Positions 42,203-52,233 of a stretch of 64,000 nucleotides of DNA are shown here, in pieces. Numbering within the stretch: the first letter of the stretch is position 1; each line of letters begins with the position of its first letter. The stretch lies in the NCBI GenBank assembly GCA_900313615.1, contig OMRP01000010.1, positions 1 to 64,000 of the forward strand, given 5' to 3'. Below the pieces are notes generated by a model. The model did not search any database. It saw only the letters and a program-made list of their open reading frames with translations, and was not told where the DNA came from. Source of the stretch: an uncultured Prevotellaceae bacterium. GTDB lineage: Bacteria > Bacteroidota > Bacteroidia > Bacteroidales > Bacteroidaceae. The translations under genes and the position numbers were made by a program.

Positions 42203-44050
42203 ATGACTATGAAAAAACTGCTATTGTCAATTGTTCTTTTGTTCGTTGCGCTTACCATTGGCGCTGTTCCTGCAAAGAGAATGTGGAAGTCGGTAAAACA
42301 GGCCGATGGCACTCAGGTGACGCTCATGCTTGTAGGTGACGAGAATTTCCATTTTTATCGCACTACTGACGGGTTGCCAGTGCTCGAAGAACAAGGAAAT
42401 TACTATTATGCCGCCATCAAAGGTGACAACTTGATAAAGACTGACCAATTGGCTCATAATGTAGAACAGCGCTCCGCACAGGAACTGCAAACTATCGCCA
42501 ATCTGCCTACGCAAGAGCAACTGGTGGAAACGATGCGTAAGGCTCCAAGGGTAACGCAGCCGCGTCACGTAGGTGAACCAATTGGCGATTTGACGGGAAG
42601 TAAAAAAGGACTCATCATCCTTGTGCAGTTCAACGACCTGCCTTTCTCTTCAGAGAATCCTCAAGCCACATGGACTGATATCGTCAACACTGTTGGATAC
42701 CGAAATAGTTACGGAGCCATTGGAAGCGTTCACGACTACTTCTTGAAACAGAGTAACGGACTGTTTGATCTCACTTTTGATGTCGTAGGCCCGTACACCG
42801 CTCCCAAAAGTGTTACCTATTATGGGGCGAACAGCGGAAAGAGCGACAATGCGAAGACTGTGAGAGAGTTTATTCGTTTTGCCATTGGTGCGGCGAATGA
42901 TGATGTCAACTTCCAGGACTATGATTGGGACAATGACGGTGAGGTTGACCAGGTGTTTATCCTTTATTCTGGTTATGGTGAGGCGGGGGGAGCCCCTTCC
43001 TATACTATTTGGCCGCATGAGTCTCATCTGGGTTCGTATGCGATGTACTTCGATGGTATGACAATCGACACATACGCATGTAGCGAGGAGTTGGCTGGAG
43101 ATGGTAGTGAAGAGGGCGAAGCTGGTTATGTGCCAATGCTTTCAGGACTCGGTACAATATGCCACGAATTCTCACACTGCCTTGGATTGCCTGACTTATA
43201 TGATACAGCCAGCAATTCCGCACTTGTCGAAGGACAGTATGGCATGGGATTCTGGGACCTCATGGATGCGGGATGCTATAACTACAATGGATGGGTGCCC
43301 TCCAACTACAGCGGTTATGAAAGAAAATTCTGTGGTTGGGCTGATTATCGTGAACTGAGTGAGCCTTGTAAGGTGACGGGACTGAAATCCGTGGATAGCG
43401 GAGGTGAGACGTATGTCATATACAACCCTGGAAACAATAACGAATACTACCTGCTCGAAAATAGATACAAGACAGGATGGGATAAAGGATTGGAGGGTGA
43501 AGGACTGCTCATTTACCATGTCAACTATATCCCGCAAAGATGGCAATGGAATACGGTGAACACTTCTGGCGCTGGAAGTCCTTGTTTCAACCCAGTGCCA
43601 GCTGACGGGGTGCTCAGTGTTTATATATACAATGCTAGCGGTGATGCTGTAGGATATGGTGATGCGGGCGACGCATGGCCTACCTTTGTCAATGGGTCGA
43701 GAAACAACACGCTTTCCGACACGTCAACACCGGCATGCACACTCTATAATCCTAACACCGATGGCTCTTACTTGCTTCATGCTAAGGTAAAGGTTTCGAA
43801 GCGAGGAGGTGTCATTGATTTCGTCTACAATGATGGAAAAACAGAATGGACAGATGGATCAACGGGCATTCAGGAGATAAATGCTACTACAGGAGAAGTA
43901 TTTGGAAAGAAGGTAGATATCTATACTCCTAACGGATTGCTACTGATGCATACCGACGCTTTTTCGGGCAATGAATCTCTTACCCCAGGGTTGTATATCA
44001 TTCGCACGGCAGATGGTCAGTCGGTGAAAATGGCTTTCCCTGCAAAATAA
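42203..44050 (+). CDS. Secreted M6-family metalloprotease with T9SS-like tail
   Basis: The protein has 615 residues. It has a signal peptide (LLLSIVLLFVALTIGAVPA), a propeptide-like region, and an M6 (immune-inhibitor-A type) catalytic domain with the zinc motif HEFSHCLGLPD (HExxHxxGxxD). The C-terminus, VDIYTPNGLLLM...LTPGLYIIRTADGQSVKMAFPAK, is a T9SS type A sorting domain. It should be exported to the surface or medium and degrade proteins. The start could be the ATG at 42203 or the next at 42209 (MKKLL), which gives a more standard signal peptide. A strong terminator follows. Confidence 0.9.
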   Translation: MTMKKLLLSIVLLFVALTIGAVPAKRMWKSVKQADGTQVTLMLVGDENFHFYRTTDGLPVLEEQGNYYYAAIKGDNLIKTDQLAHNVEQRSAQELQTIANLPTQEQLVETMRKAPRVTQPRHVGEPIGDLTGSKKGLIILVQFNDLPFSSENPQATWTDIVNTVGYRNSYGAIGSVHDYFLKQSNGLFDLTFDVVGPYTAPKSVTYYGANSGKSDNAKTVREFIRFAIGAANDDVNFQDYDWDNDGEVDQVFILYSGYGEAGGAPSYTIWPHESHLGSYAMYFDGMTIDTYACSEELAGDGSEEGEAGYVPMLSGLGTICHEFSHCLGLPDLYDTASNSALVEGQYGMGFWDLMDAGCYNYNGWVPSNYSGYERKFCGWADYRELSEPCKVTGLKSVDSGGETYVIYNPGNNNEYYLLENRYKTGWDKGLEGEGLLIYHVNYIPQRWQWNTVNTSGAGSPCFNPVPADGVLSVYIYNASGDAVGYGDAGDAWPTFVNGSRNNTLSDTSTPACTLYNPNTDGSYLLHAKVKVSKRGGVIDFVYNDGKTEWTDGSTGIQEINATTGEVFGKKVDIYTPNGLLLMHTDAFSGNESLTPGLYIIRTADGQSVKMAFPAK

Positions 44051-44094
44051 TAAGCTATAGAAGTGTCTTTAAAGTTAATATCTGTTAATTATTT

Positions 44095-44118
44095 AGCCCT
44101 GCCAGCAACGGCAGGGCT
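44095..44118 (+). terminator. Terminator after the M6 protease gene
   Basis: AGCCCTGCC pairs with GGCAGGGCT around AGCAAC, followed by TTATT. It is 45 bases after the protease stop and just ahead of the rpsP promoter. Confidence 0.8.
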
Positions 44119-44137
44119 TTATTCAAAATAATTCTTG

Positions 44138-44145
44138 TAATTTTG
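44138..44145 (+). promoter_or_regulatory. -7 element of rpsP
   Basis: TAATTTTG followed by GCACC, about 53 bases ahead of the rpsP start. Confidence 0.6.
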
Positions 44146-44198
44146 CACCGCCGTTACGAGATGACGGCATTTAATTCAAACCTAAAAATAAAAAATTA

Positions 44199-44744
44199 AT
44201 GGCAACAAAAATCAGATTGCAGCGTCGCGGACGCAAAGGCTATGCCTTCTACAGCATCGTGATCGCTGATTCAAGAGCACCACGTGATGGTCGGTTTACT
44301 GAGAAGATTGGTACATACAATCCCAACACCAATCCCGCTACCGTAGATTTGAATTTCGAACGTGCATTGTATTGGGTAGAAGTGGGTGCACAGCCTACTG
44401 ATACCGTGCGTACTATACTCAAACGTGAGGGAGTCTACATGATGAAACACCTCAAGGGTGGCGTGAAAAAAGGCGCTTTCGATGAGGCTGCTCTCGAGCG
44501 TAAGTTCGATGCCTGGAAGAATGACAAACAGAAGGGCTTGGATAAAATCCGTACTGAAGAGGAAAAAGCCAAGAAGGCTGCTATAAACAAGGAACTCGAG
44601 GCGGAGAAGAAAATCAACGAAGAGATAGCTAAGAAAGTGGCTGAGAAGAAGGCTGCAGAGGCTGCTGCCAAGGCAGAGCAAGAAGCTGCAGAGGCTGCCG
44701 CTGAAAATGCTGAGACTCCCGCTGAGGCTCCTGCTGAAGCATAA
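44199..44744 (+). CDS. rpsP: Ribosomal protein S16 with long C-terminal tail
   Basis: The protein has 181 residues, about twice the E. coli length. The first 85 residues are classic S16 ([35 protein letters not shown]). From about residue 105 the protein becomes a Lys/Glu/Ala-rich helix ending in AEAPAEA. Such tails are typical of Bacteroidetes S16. The gene is transcribed alone, without trmD or rimM next to it, and is followed by a shared hairpin terminator. Confidence 0.97.
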   Translation: MATKIRLQRRGRKGYAFYSIVIADSRAPRDGRFTEKIGTYNPNTNPATVDLNFERALYWVEVGAQPTDTVRTILKREGVYMMKHLKGGVKKGAFDEAALERKFDAWKNDKQKGLDKIRTEEEKAKKAAINKELEAEKKINEEIAKKVAEKKAAEAAAKAEQEAAEAAAENAETPAEAPAEA

Positions 44745-44794
44745 ATAGTTGAGGGGATTTCGACGATTATTGGTATCGGAGTCCTATACGACAT

Positions 44795-44827
44795 AAAAAG
44801 GCTGGAATCATCGATTCCGGCCTTTTT
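44795..44827. terminator. Bidirectional terminator overlapping a stop codon
   Basis: AAAAAGGCTGGAATC pairs with GATTCCGGCCTTTTT around ATC. It ends rpsP on the plus strand, and on the minus strand its stem contains the stop codon of the convergent glycosyltransferase (44808-44810). Confidence 0.85.
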
Positions 44828-45914
44828 CATGCCAAAAACGAAGGTATGCCTCGGCAACACGTAGGGCGTCATGATGGTGTTTGACATAATCTTGGCTCTC
44901 CTGCCGTAAACGGGGTATATCTTCTTTGTGCCTTAAGAGGTGTTCCATGGCGGATCGTACACTGCCGTCTTCTGGTGTGACATTGATGATGGGATGTAGA
45001 CGATGTTCTCCTAGGTGCTCGTAATGTTCGGGTTCACCACCGCCTACACAGAGGATGCCTTTCGACATGGCCATTAGTGCATTCATAGCGGGGGTGTAAC
45101 TATAAAGTTGGTCTAACAACACGTCGCTGTCGTCCAAGAGGTGTTGATATTGGTCAAAGGGAACAGACTCGGCTATGGTCAGTTCCATGTCTTCTTGGTT
45201 TTCGGCGACCACAGATTGGGTTTCGCGTAGCATGATGTCGGTGCCTTTGTAGGCGCTGCGCGACTTGTTAATGCCGATGAATACTTTTAAACGAGAGGGT
45301 ATGGTGTGGGTAATGGCAGGAAGATGGGAACAGTCTATGGGGAAAGGTATATAGGTGCTCTTCATCTTGAAATGTCGGCTGTAGCAGGTCCAATATTCAT
45401 ATAGACCGCAGATGATACCGTCGCAGTCTTCGGCAATCATGCGGTTCAGTCGTTCTTTGGCGGTACCACACCAGTCTGCCACTTCTTCCATGGCACAGGG
45501 GTCGGTGCGAAGCGTGTCACCAATATTGAAATCGCTGTAACGGAGGTGCTTCTCTGTACGGCAGGTGTTTATCCAATACCAGTCCATGCCGAAACCACCC
45601 AAGAACATGCTGGCGTTCTGTCGACGCAAGGTGCGATAGATGGAAAACAGACGCTCGGCTTTCAACTCAAGGAACATGGGGTTGATGAGTTGAACAACGT
45701 CATAGCCGCGAAGTTGTGGCAATAATCGTTTCACCTTCCACAAATAGCATAAACCGCCTATTTTCCCAGGGCGACGTTCCAGATTGATGTCACGGGGGTA
45801 GTCTTTCCAGAAATCTCCGTTCGACAATACCGTGACATCATGACCTAATGTCTTCAATGCCTGGCCTAACGTGGCATGCACATTGCTGTATTCGCCTATC
45901 AATAGTATTCTCAT
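44808..45914 (-). CDS. Glycosyltransferase, GT4-like (GT-B fold)
   Basis: The protein has 368 residues. The N-terminus MRILLIGEYSNVHATLGQAL...GHDVTVLS is the usual acceptor-side Rossmann start of GT-B enzymes. A C-terminal donor-side region includes FIGINKSRSAYKGTDIML and the acidic SDVLLDQLYSYTPAMNALMAM block that resembles the E-x7-E nucleotide-sugar site. It probably adds a sugar to a lipid-linked surface glycan. It ends the run of three glycosyltransferase genes on this strand, and its stop lies in a terminator stem. Confidence 0.82.
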   Translation of the reverse strand: MRILLIGEYSNVHATLGQALKTLGHDVTVLSNGDFWKDYPRDINLERRPGKIGGLCYLWKVKRLLPQLRGYDVVQLINPMFLELKAERLFSIYRTLRRQNASMFLGGFGMDWYWINTCRTEKHLRYSDFNIGDTLRTDPCAMEEVADWCGTAKERLNRMIAEDCDGIICGLYEYWTCYSRHFKMKSTYIPFPIDCSHLPAITHTIPSRLKVFIGINKSRSAYKGTDIMLRETQSVVAENQEDMELTIAESVPFDQYQHLLDDSDVLLDQLYSYTPAMNALMAMSKGILCVGGGEPEHYEHLGEHRLHPIINVTPEDGSVRSAMEHLLRHKEDIPRLRQESQDYVKHHHDALRVAEAYLRFWHEKGRNR

Positions 45915-45975
45915 CTTTCAATTCGCTATTCTTAAACTCCTTGGGCTTAGGCGTGCTTGACGTATTCGCTAATGC

Positions 45976-46956
45976 TCATCGTTCATCCCTCGCTCCTAAC
46001 AACAGCAGTTTTCTCCCTTGGCGGTTGTTCACCATTCTCCTGAACATCGCATATTTTATGGTATAATCCTTGGCGGGAAGGGGAAAAAGACCTCGCTCAC
46101 GCAGTTTGGACAGCGCTTCATCCAATCGTTCTTCACTATGGGTGAGGGTAATCACATTATATAGATAGTCCATTGTTAGTTGGTGAACCCTGCGTAGAAG
46201 GGCGTCACGTTCGGCCTGGGGCAGGGTGGCGCTACGGTCGTTCAGACGAAACAGCACGCCGAGGGTGTCATCCAAACGCTTGGTTATCCATTCCTCGTCT
46301 TTATTGTGCATGATCGAACTGCTCCTATGACGATAGTAATAGGCCTGGGCATCGGTGGTGAAGAGACGGTCGGCGCGCAGAAACAGCAAAGGGGTGAATT
46401 CCTCGTCTTCATGAAGAATGCCAGGAGTGAAACGGTGACCCAGCAAGAGTGCTTTCCTAAAGATATAACCACAGGCGCTGGCGCGAAGGTTGTGGTGTCG
46501 CATATACTCGCTGCCTGTCATAGGGCCTTCGTTAACGGGTGTCTTCTGCGAATGGCGTTTTTCGGTAAGATGAAAGGTCACAATATCGGGGTTGTGCCCT
46601 CGAAGCAGGGCGAGACAATAATCGTATGCGGTAGGATTCAACATATCATCGCCGTCGACAAATTGAAGATAGGTACCACTGCTATATTGGATACCTCGGT
46701 TGCGGGCTTCACTCAAACCACTGTTAGATTGGCGTATATAGATGATGTCGTCTGTATAATTGGATAATTCGCCCAGTGGCGACTCTGCTGAACCATCGTC
46801 GATAAACACAATCTCTCGTTCGCCCTTGCTCAGCGAAAGGGCGAGAATGGAGTCGAGACACTCGTGTAACATGCTAATAGGCAGGTTGTACGAGGTGATG
46901 ATAAAACTAATCAGTGGCTCCGGCGTAGTCGGTTTCTTAGACGGTGTAATTTGCAT
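45976..46956 (-). CDS. Glycosyltransferase, family GT2
   Basis: The protein has 326 residues with a GT-A domain: ISFIITSYNLP, IVFIDDGSAE and the metal motif FVDGDDMLNP near residue 100. The C-terminal third is helical and basic, as in many O-antigen GT2 enzymes. It probably works on the same glycan as its neighbours. Its start lies 46 bases inside the end of the upstream GT2 gene, so the two are coupled. Sixty-one bases separate it from the GT4-like gene. Confidence 0.88.
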   Translation of the reverse strand: MQITPSKKPTTPEPLISFIITSYNLPISMLHECLDSILALSLSKGEREIVFIDDGSAESPLGELSNYTDDIIYIRQSNSGLSEARNRGIQYSSGTYLQFVDGDDMLNPTAYDYCLALLRGHNPDIVTFHLTEKRHSQKTPVNEGPMTGSEYMRHHNLRASACGYIFRKALLLGHRFTPGILHEDEEFTPLLFLRADRLFTTDAQAYYYRHRSSSIMHNKDEEWITKRLDDTLGVLFRLNDRSATLPQAERDALLRRVHQLTMDYLYNVITLTHSEERLDEALSKLRERGLFPLPAKDYTIKYAMFRRMVNNRQGRKLLLLGARDER

Positions 46957-47840
46957 AAACGACGTATTCCTAACATGCGTAAGAGCCTGAGTTTTAACTT
47001 GCTCTTGCGGTTGATGGGTAATTTTCGGATGGTTCGGCGGTCAAGGGTAGATGGCTCGGGAAGGATGGGGGGTTCTTTCGTGAGGTCATACACGTCCAAC
47101 TGTATGTTTAGCACATCGGCATAGTAGACAGTGGGCGTGTCGATGAGGTCATATAACTCAATCATACTCACATGCACATCGAGCAATTCCGACAAACTAT
47201 TGCCTTCGTCAATAGGGTCGCTATCAACAGGGGCGTATTGGTAGATGCCTTCTTCGGTGGTGGCAACGACATGGCAGTGTGACAGCAGACGGGGAAAGAT
47301 GTAGGCATCTGCAAAGGTGACGCCATCGGGAAATTTCTCTTCGTCAAACAAAGATCTGCGGAATATCTTGTTGATGGCATAATTATGGGCATAGGCACCG
47401 CCTTCCAACCAATATTCACGCATGTCGGTATATTCGTGACGACCGAATTTCTGTATCATCTCGCCTTCGCTGCCTGAATGCCATAGAATGGGATATTCCA
47501 AAATGTCGTACTCGGGATGGGCCCCCAAACGGGCAAGGAGGATGGGCAAGGTGTAAGGACCCAACTTGGCGTCGCTGTCGATAAACATGATGTAGTCACC
47601 CGACGCTAACTCTATGCCTTTGTTGCGGGCGGAAGAACAACCTCTGTTCTTTTGATGGTACGCAAACACAATGTCATGCTCTGACGATAAGGTGTCGCAC
47701 AAGTCTGCACACTGGGCATTGGAACCGTCGTCAACGAGGATAATCTCGGCATCGGATATACCTTGCTGCAAAATACTGTCAACACAGGATTCCAAAGTGG
47801 ATTCTGCTTGATGGACGGGAATGATGATGCTCAGTGTCAT
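46911..47840 (-). CDS. Glycosyltransferase, family GT2
   Basis: The protein has 309 residues. The GT-A landmarks are LSIIIPVHQAE, IILVDDGSNA and FIDSDAKLGP (DxD). The C-terminus is strongly basic (INRKSKLKLRLLRMLGIRRLCKL), which may bind the inner membrane surface. It is the first of the three minus-strand glycosyltransferase genes and diverges from the flippase gene. The 83 bases between them hold no consensus promoter on either strand. Confidence 0.88.
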   Translation of the reverse strand: MTLSIIIPVHQAESTLESCVDSILQQGISDAEIILVDDGSNAQCADLCDTLSSEHDIVFAYHQKNRGCSSARNKGIELASGDYIMFIDSDAKLGPYTLPILLARLGAHPEYDILEYPILWHSGSEGEMIQKFGRHEYTDMREYWLEGGAYAHNYAINKIFRRSLFDEEKFPDGVTFADAYIFPRLLSHCHVVATTEEGIYQYAPVDSDPIDEGNSLSELLDVHVSMIELYDLIDTPTVYYADVLNIQLDVYDLTKEPPILPEPSTLDRRTIRKLPINRKSKLKLRLLRMLGIRRLCKLHRLRNRLRRSH

Positions 47841-47923
47841 GGATGTAAAACTAACGTTTTTTTTATGCTTTTATTATGTAATAATAAAATATTCAAAGCC
47901 TTTTGTCGTTTTAATAACGAAAG

Positions 47924-49408
47924 ATGCACAAAACCAACGGTAATACAAGTTATTCGCATATCATCAAATATACAGGCCTGTTCGGCGGTGTGCAACTACT
48001 CACCATTCTTCTGGGAATAGTGAGAAATAAGCTTGTGGCCATGCTTCTGGGACCTTCTGGTATGGGATTGGTGTCGCTTTTCAATTCCACCACGAAGATG
48101 TTGTCTGACGCTACGGGATTGGGCATCCAAACGAGTGGCGTGAGAAACATATCGGATGCTTACCAGAATGGAGACAAACAACAATTGGCTCATACGGTAA
48201 TGCTCATCAGGTCGTGGAGTTTCATCACTGCGATTGTGGGTATGACGCTTTGTGTTGTGCTTAGTCCATGCCTGGACAGTTGGACATTCTCATGGGGAAA
48301 GCACACGCTGCATTTCGTGTTGCTATCGCCAATAGTGGCGCTGACGACCATTACAGGAGGCGAAATGGCAATCTTGAAAGGAACGCGTCAGCTGAAAGCG
48401 ATGGCGTCAGTTTCAGTGATGCATGTGCTCCTGGCTCTGGTCATCTCTGTACCGCTTTATTTCTATCTTGGCGAGACAGGTATCGTACCGTCTTTGGTAC
48501 TTATGGCGGCAACGCTCATGGTGCTTACCATCGCTTATTCTTGGCGTCTTTTCCCCATGCGTCTTTCTTTCGCTAAATCATTCGTCACCGAGGGAATGGG
48601 CATGGTACGGCTGGGTATAGGATTCGTGGCGGCGGCTTTCGTTATTTCTTTCGCTGAATTCGTGGTAAGGGCTTTCCTCAATAACAATGGTTCGCTCGAA
48701 ATACTTGGGTTGTATAACGCAGGATATATGCTCATATCTGTTTATGGGGGAATGCTCTTTGCTGCCATGGAAACGGATTATTTCCCAAGCCTTTCGGCAC
48801 TTATCCATGACAACAGGTCATTCAATGTGCTGGTAAACAAACAGATGGAGGTGTCGTTGCTCTTCGTCTCTCCACTGATTATCTTACTTATTGTATTCTT
48901 GCCTTTCATCGTTCCTTTGCTCTTCTCGGGAAATTTCATGGAAATGGTGCCGATGGCTCAGATTATGGCTTGTTCACTGTATCTCAGAGCGGCCAAATTG
49001 CCTATCGCTTACATTCCGTTGGCAAAGGGTAACTCGCTCTTGTTCTTACTCATGGAGTCGTTGTTTGCCGCTGGGTATATTGCCTTTAGCATCGTAGGGT
49101 ACAGGCAATGGGGACTGTTGGGGGCGGGTATCGCTTTCTCTGTGGCGGCGGTGGTCGACTTTACCATTCAATCGGTTTGTATGAATAGAAAATATGGCTT
49201 TGTTTTCTCATCAAGGGTAATTAAAACAATGGCCATACAACTACCGTTAGGCTTTGTGGCTTATGTGCTTACCATCTCAATCAGCAAATGGTGGGTGCTC
49301 TATCCGCTGGGTATCTTACTCGCCGCTGTTAGCGCATACTGCTCTTTGCAGTCATTGAAAAAGAAAACAAGGCTGATGGCAAAGATAAAAGAAAAATTCT
49401 CCCGCTAA
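47924..49408 (+). CDS. O-antigen/polysaccharide flippase (Wzx-like, MATE/MOP superfamily)
   Basis: The protein has 494 residues with about 12-14 membrane helices. The N-terminus (GGVQLLTILLGIVRNKLVAMLLGPSGMGLVSLF) matches the polysaccharide transporter family that flips undecaprenyl-linked glycan units to the periplasm. The many small residues and the GPSGMGL turn are typical. It is placed among four glycosyltransferase genes, which makes a surface-glycan role likely. A separate polymerase and ligase are not visible in this window. Confidence 0.88.
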   Translation: MHKTNGNTSYSHIIKYTGLFGGVQLLTILLGIVRNKLVAMLLGPSGMGLVSLFNSTTKMLSDATGLGIQTSGVRNISDAYQNGDKQQLAHTVMLIRSWSFITAIVGMTLCVVLSPCLDSWTFSWGKHTLHFVLLSPIVALTTITGGEMAILKGTRQLKAMASVSVMHVLLALVISVPLYFYLGETGIVPSLVLMAATLMVLTIAYSWRLFPMRLSFAKSFVTEGMGMVRLGIGFVAAAFVISFAEFVVRAFLNNNGSLEILGLYNAGYMLISVYGGMLFAAMETDYFPSLSALIHDNRSFNVLVNKQMEVSLLFVSPLIILLIVFLPFIVPLLFSGNFMEMVPMAQIMACSLYLRAAKLPIAYIPLAKGNSLLFLLMESLFAAGYIAFSIVGYRQWGLLGAGIAFSVAAVVDFTIQSVCMNRKYGFVFSSRVIKTMAIQLPLGFVAYVLTISISKWWVLYPLGILLAAVSAYCSLQSLKKKTRLMAKIKEKFSR

Positions 49409-49428
49409 TTTTCTCATTTTTTAATTTT

Positions 49429-50421
49429 TTAATCTTTTAATCTTCCATGCATATAACGTAGTGGAAGCGTCAAACGCGCCAATGTATAATGGTGCTCCAA
49501 CCAACGCTTTATCTTGTTATCCCAACCTATGACTGCCAGGTCATCCGGAGAACAGCTATCTAAAAGGGAGAGAATAGTGTTGTAGCCGGAACGGTTCCTA
49601 TTTTCCAAGGTCAACCAAAGCATGCTCTGATATTGGCGTATGGTTAGGGCATTCACTTTCTTGCGGATATCTTCAGGCTTGTCGCTGTAAAAGTTGGCTA
49701 TAAGTTGGTGCGAACGTACCACCTGATACTGACAATCCCATGAATGTGCAAGTTTCGACATGTAGGATGATTCATTGGTACGGTCATAGTGGTAGGTGAA
49801 GACATCGACCACGGACACACGTCGGGCAAAATACAGCAAATAGGACATGACCATGAAGTCTTCGTTGGTATTGATGCCTTCTTCCCAGTGGATGTCATGC
49901 TCCGTGAACAGCGTGGTACGAATGACACGGTTGGCGACAAACCATCTCACTCGTTGTTCAAAAAATGCGGTAAGATATGAATCGCGGTCTAAACCCTTGC
50001 CGATTTTCGTTTCTTCTACCAAGGCGTTTTCAAAATGCACATAATACTTGCCGGTAACAATGTCGGCGTCATTCTTTTGCTGCTCTGACATCAATTGCTC
50101 TACAGCGTCTTTCTCCAACCAGTCATCACTGTCTACGTGAAGCACGAACGTTCCGCTGCAGTGGTTCATCAAGGTGTTGCGTGTGGCGGCTAGACCAAGG
50201 TTGCGGGCATGGTGAACGATATGGATGCGGTCGGACAAGTGGGGGTACTGTAACTCTATTTCATGAAGAATGTCCATGCTGCGGTCGGTAGTGCAGTCGT
50301 TGGCAAAAACAAACTCCAGATTGTCATAAGTTTGCTCAAATAGGCTGCGTGCGCAACGTTCTATGTAACGCTCCACACCATACACAGGTACTAATATGCT
50401 GACCAAAGGCTTACTCATCAC
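49429..50421 (-). CDS. Glycosyltransferase, family GT2
   Basis: The protein has 330 residues. The GT-A domain is clear: VSILVPVYGVERYIERC, EFVFANDCTTDRS and HVDSDDWLEKD as the metal motif. A middle segment NTNEDFMVMSYL supplies the acidic base region. It is convergent with the flippase gene, with a short T/A tract of 20 bases between their stops. The upstream 24 bases contain a TCACTCG repeat tract, which separates it from the GH43 gene. Confidence 0.88.
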   Translation of the reverse strand: MMSKPLVSILVPVYGVERYIERCARSLFEQTYDNLEFVFANDCTTDRSMDILHEIELQYPHLSDRIHIVHHARNLGLAATRNTLMNHCSGTFVLHVDSDDWLEKDAVEQLMSEQQKNDADIVTGKYYVHFENALVEETKIGKGLDRDSYLTAFFEQRVRWFVANRVIRTTLFTEHDIHWEEGINTNEDFMVMSYLLYFARRVSVVDVFTYHYDRTNESSYMSKLAHSWDCQYQVVRSHQLIANFYSDKPEDIRKKVNALTIRQYQSMLWLTLENRNRSGYNTILSLLDSCSPDDLAVIGWDNKIKRWLEHHYTLARLTLPLRYMHGRLKD

Positions 50422-50462
50422 TCGTCACTCGTCACTCGTCACTCATCACTCGTTACTCACCC
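50407..50462. repeat. TCACTCG tandem tract
   Basis: Six or seven imperfect heptamers of the type TCACTCG/TCATCAC lie across the GT2 start region and the end of the GH43 gene. The GT2 N-terminal codons and the GH43 stop fall at its edges. Confidence 0.65.
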
Positions 50463-52125
50463 TAATCCAGTCAGCTTCCACCCATCCACGGTCGCTCTTG
50501 GCATCGCTCTCGCCAGCAACAAAACCGAATTTTGCTCCTATCCACTTACCTTCACGCATCTGGAACTCATCGCCACAGTCAGTATATTTCTTGCCATCGG
50601 TACTGTAACTGAAACGTAACTTGCTGTCGTTCACTTTCATGCGGAGGTAGATGTCTTCGTGGATGCCCGGCTTATAGTCTATCTTGTCTTCATAAGTGGG
50701 CTTCAAAGTGGTGATGAGGGTCTCCGTCTGAGCCTTACCCTTGTCGGCACCATGGCAGGTCATCTGTACCAAATGAAAGTTTTTGCCTTCACGTTTCACA
50801 ACAAGGGCGGAATAGTCGAGACCCATCATAATCAAGCCTCCAAATTGACCATCGGCCTTGGAGGTCATGCGGAGTTTGGTGGTGACAGTAAATCGGTCGG
50901 CTGGTGTCTTCTGCAGCAATAGGTTGGGCATTTCCCAGAAGTTTTTCCAACCCTCTGACAATTTGTGAGTATAAATACGGAAGGTTCCGAAAGCAGTGGG
51001 CATGCCGAATTTCTCATCGTAGTTGGCATGCCACTGCCATTGCTTTCCAATCTCGGGAGTGTTGAACTCGTCGCTCTCCACGGGATTGACGATTGTCGAC
51101 GATGAGGAACGGGGCTTTTTATAAGTGCTCACAGGCTCGCCTTTCTTACCCATGATGGGCCAACCGCTGCTCCAATCCACGGGGTTCAGGTGTATCACAC
51201 GACCATAGGCTTCCTTGTCTTGGAAATGGATAAACCAGTCTTCACCATATTTCGTGTGTATCCAACCGCCTTGGTGTGGACCATTGATGTTGGTCTTGCC
51301 CTGCGAAAGAACAACCTTGCTCTCATAAGGACCATAGGGCGACTTGGAACGCATGGCTAGCTGAAAACCGGTAGGTACGCCGCCAGCGGGACACATAATC
51401 CAGTACCAGCCTTCACGTTTATAGAATTTCGGGCCTTCACAGGTGCGATTCTCTGTGCCGTTACCATCGAACACAATAACGGGTTGGCCAATGGCTCGTG
51501 TACCGTCAGAAGACAATTCGCGGACGGTAAGCACCGAAGCAAATTTGGAACGTGAATTGGCCCAACCATTGACAAGATAGCAACGGCCGTCATCGTCCCA
51601 CAATGGGGTGGTATCGATGTATCCCGTGCCTTTGATGACACAAACGGGGGACTCCCATTCTCCGGCGGGGTCTTTCGTTTTCACCATATAAACGCCAAAG
51701 TCGGGATCACCCCAGTAGATGTAGTATTCCCCTGCATGGTAACGGATGGAGGGGGCCCATACGCCTTCGCCATGGCGGGGGATACTGAAGTGTTCGACCA
51801 TAGAAGCGTCGCCTGTATACAATTCCTTCAGGGCATACCCAACAATCTCCCAATTCACCAAGTCCTTGGAATGCAAGATGGGAAGACCAGGCACACACTG
51901 AAACGAGGAGGCGGTCATGTAATAGTCGTCACCACTGGCCCCTACGCATACGTCGGGGTCGGAATAGTCGGCATTGATGATGGGGTTGGTATATGTGCCA
52001 TCACCATTGTCGGGCGACCAAACCTCTGAACGGTATTGACCATAAGTCATACTGGGTATGAATACCATAAATAGTATCGAGAAAAATGGTAGCATGAATT
52101 TCTCTCTCTTGTCTCTTTCCTTCAT
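50446..52125 (-). CDS. Secreted glycoside hydrolase, family GH43
   Basis: From ATG 52125 the protein has 559 residues. A signal peptide (FFSILFMVFIPSMTYGQ) precedes a five-bladed propeller with the GH43 residues: base aspartate in NADYSDPDV, the modulating aspartate in DTTPLWDDDGR and acid glutamate in RTCEGPKFY. The C-terminal 190 residues form the usual beta-sandwich. The family includes beta-xylosidases and alpha-arabinofuranosidases that act on plant hemicellulose. This may pair functionally with the CE2-like esterase. A longer frame from 52188 would begin upstream of the predicted transcript start and is rejected. Confidence 0.91.
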   Translation of the reverse strand: MKERDKREKFMLPFFSILFMVFIPSMTYGQYRSEVWSPDNGDGTYTNPIINADYSDPDVCVGASGDDYYMTASSFQCVPGLPILHSKDLVNWEIVGYALKELYTGDASMVEHFSIPRHGEGVWAPSIRYHAGEYYIYWGDPDFGVYMVKTKDPAGEWESPVCVIKGTGYIDTTPLWDDDGRCYLVNGWANSRSKFASVLTVRELSSDGTRAIGQPVIVFDGNGTENRTCEGPKFYKREGWYWIMCPAGGVPTGFQLAMRSKSPYGPYESKVVLSQGKTNINGPHQGGWIHTKYGEDWFIHFQDKEAYGRVIHLNPVDWSSGWPIMGKKGEPVSTYKKPRSSSSTIVNPVESDEFNTPEIGKQWQWHANYDEKFGMPTAFGTFRIYTHKLSEGWKNFWEMPNLLLQKTPADRFTVTTKLRMTSKADGQFGGLIMMGLDYSALVVKREGKNFHLVQMTCHGADKGKAQTETLITTLKPTYEDKIDYKPGIHEDIYLRMKVNDSKLRFSYSTDGKKYTDCGDEFQMREGKWIGAKFGFVAGESDAKSDRGWVEADWIRVSNE

Positions 52126-52164
52126 ATTGTAGATAGTTTTTGTAGCTTTATCTTTTTTCTTCTG

Positions 52165-52196
52165 CAAAGATATAATAAAAAATAGCAATTACCAAA
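52165..52196 (-). promoter_or_regulatory. Promoter of the GH43 gene
   Basis: On the minus strand TTTG (52193-52196) is followed after 20 bp by TATCTTTG (52165-52172). The start is near 52158, about 33 bases ahead of ATG 52125. The full consensus also settles the start codon. Confidence 0.8.
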
Positions 52197-52233
52197 CGGC
52201 AAACAAAAAATACTCCTTCTTTTCTATAAAACA

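Noticed and set aside
50407-50462. Possible CRISPR-like array from regular short repeats
   Set aside because: Units are seven bases, without spacers, and no cas genes are present.
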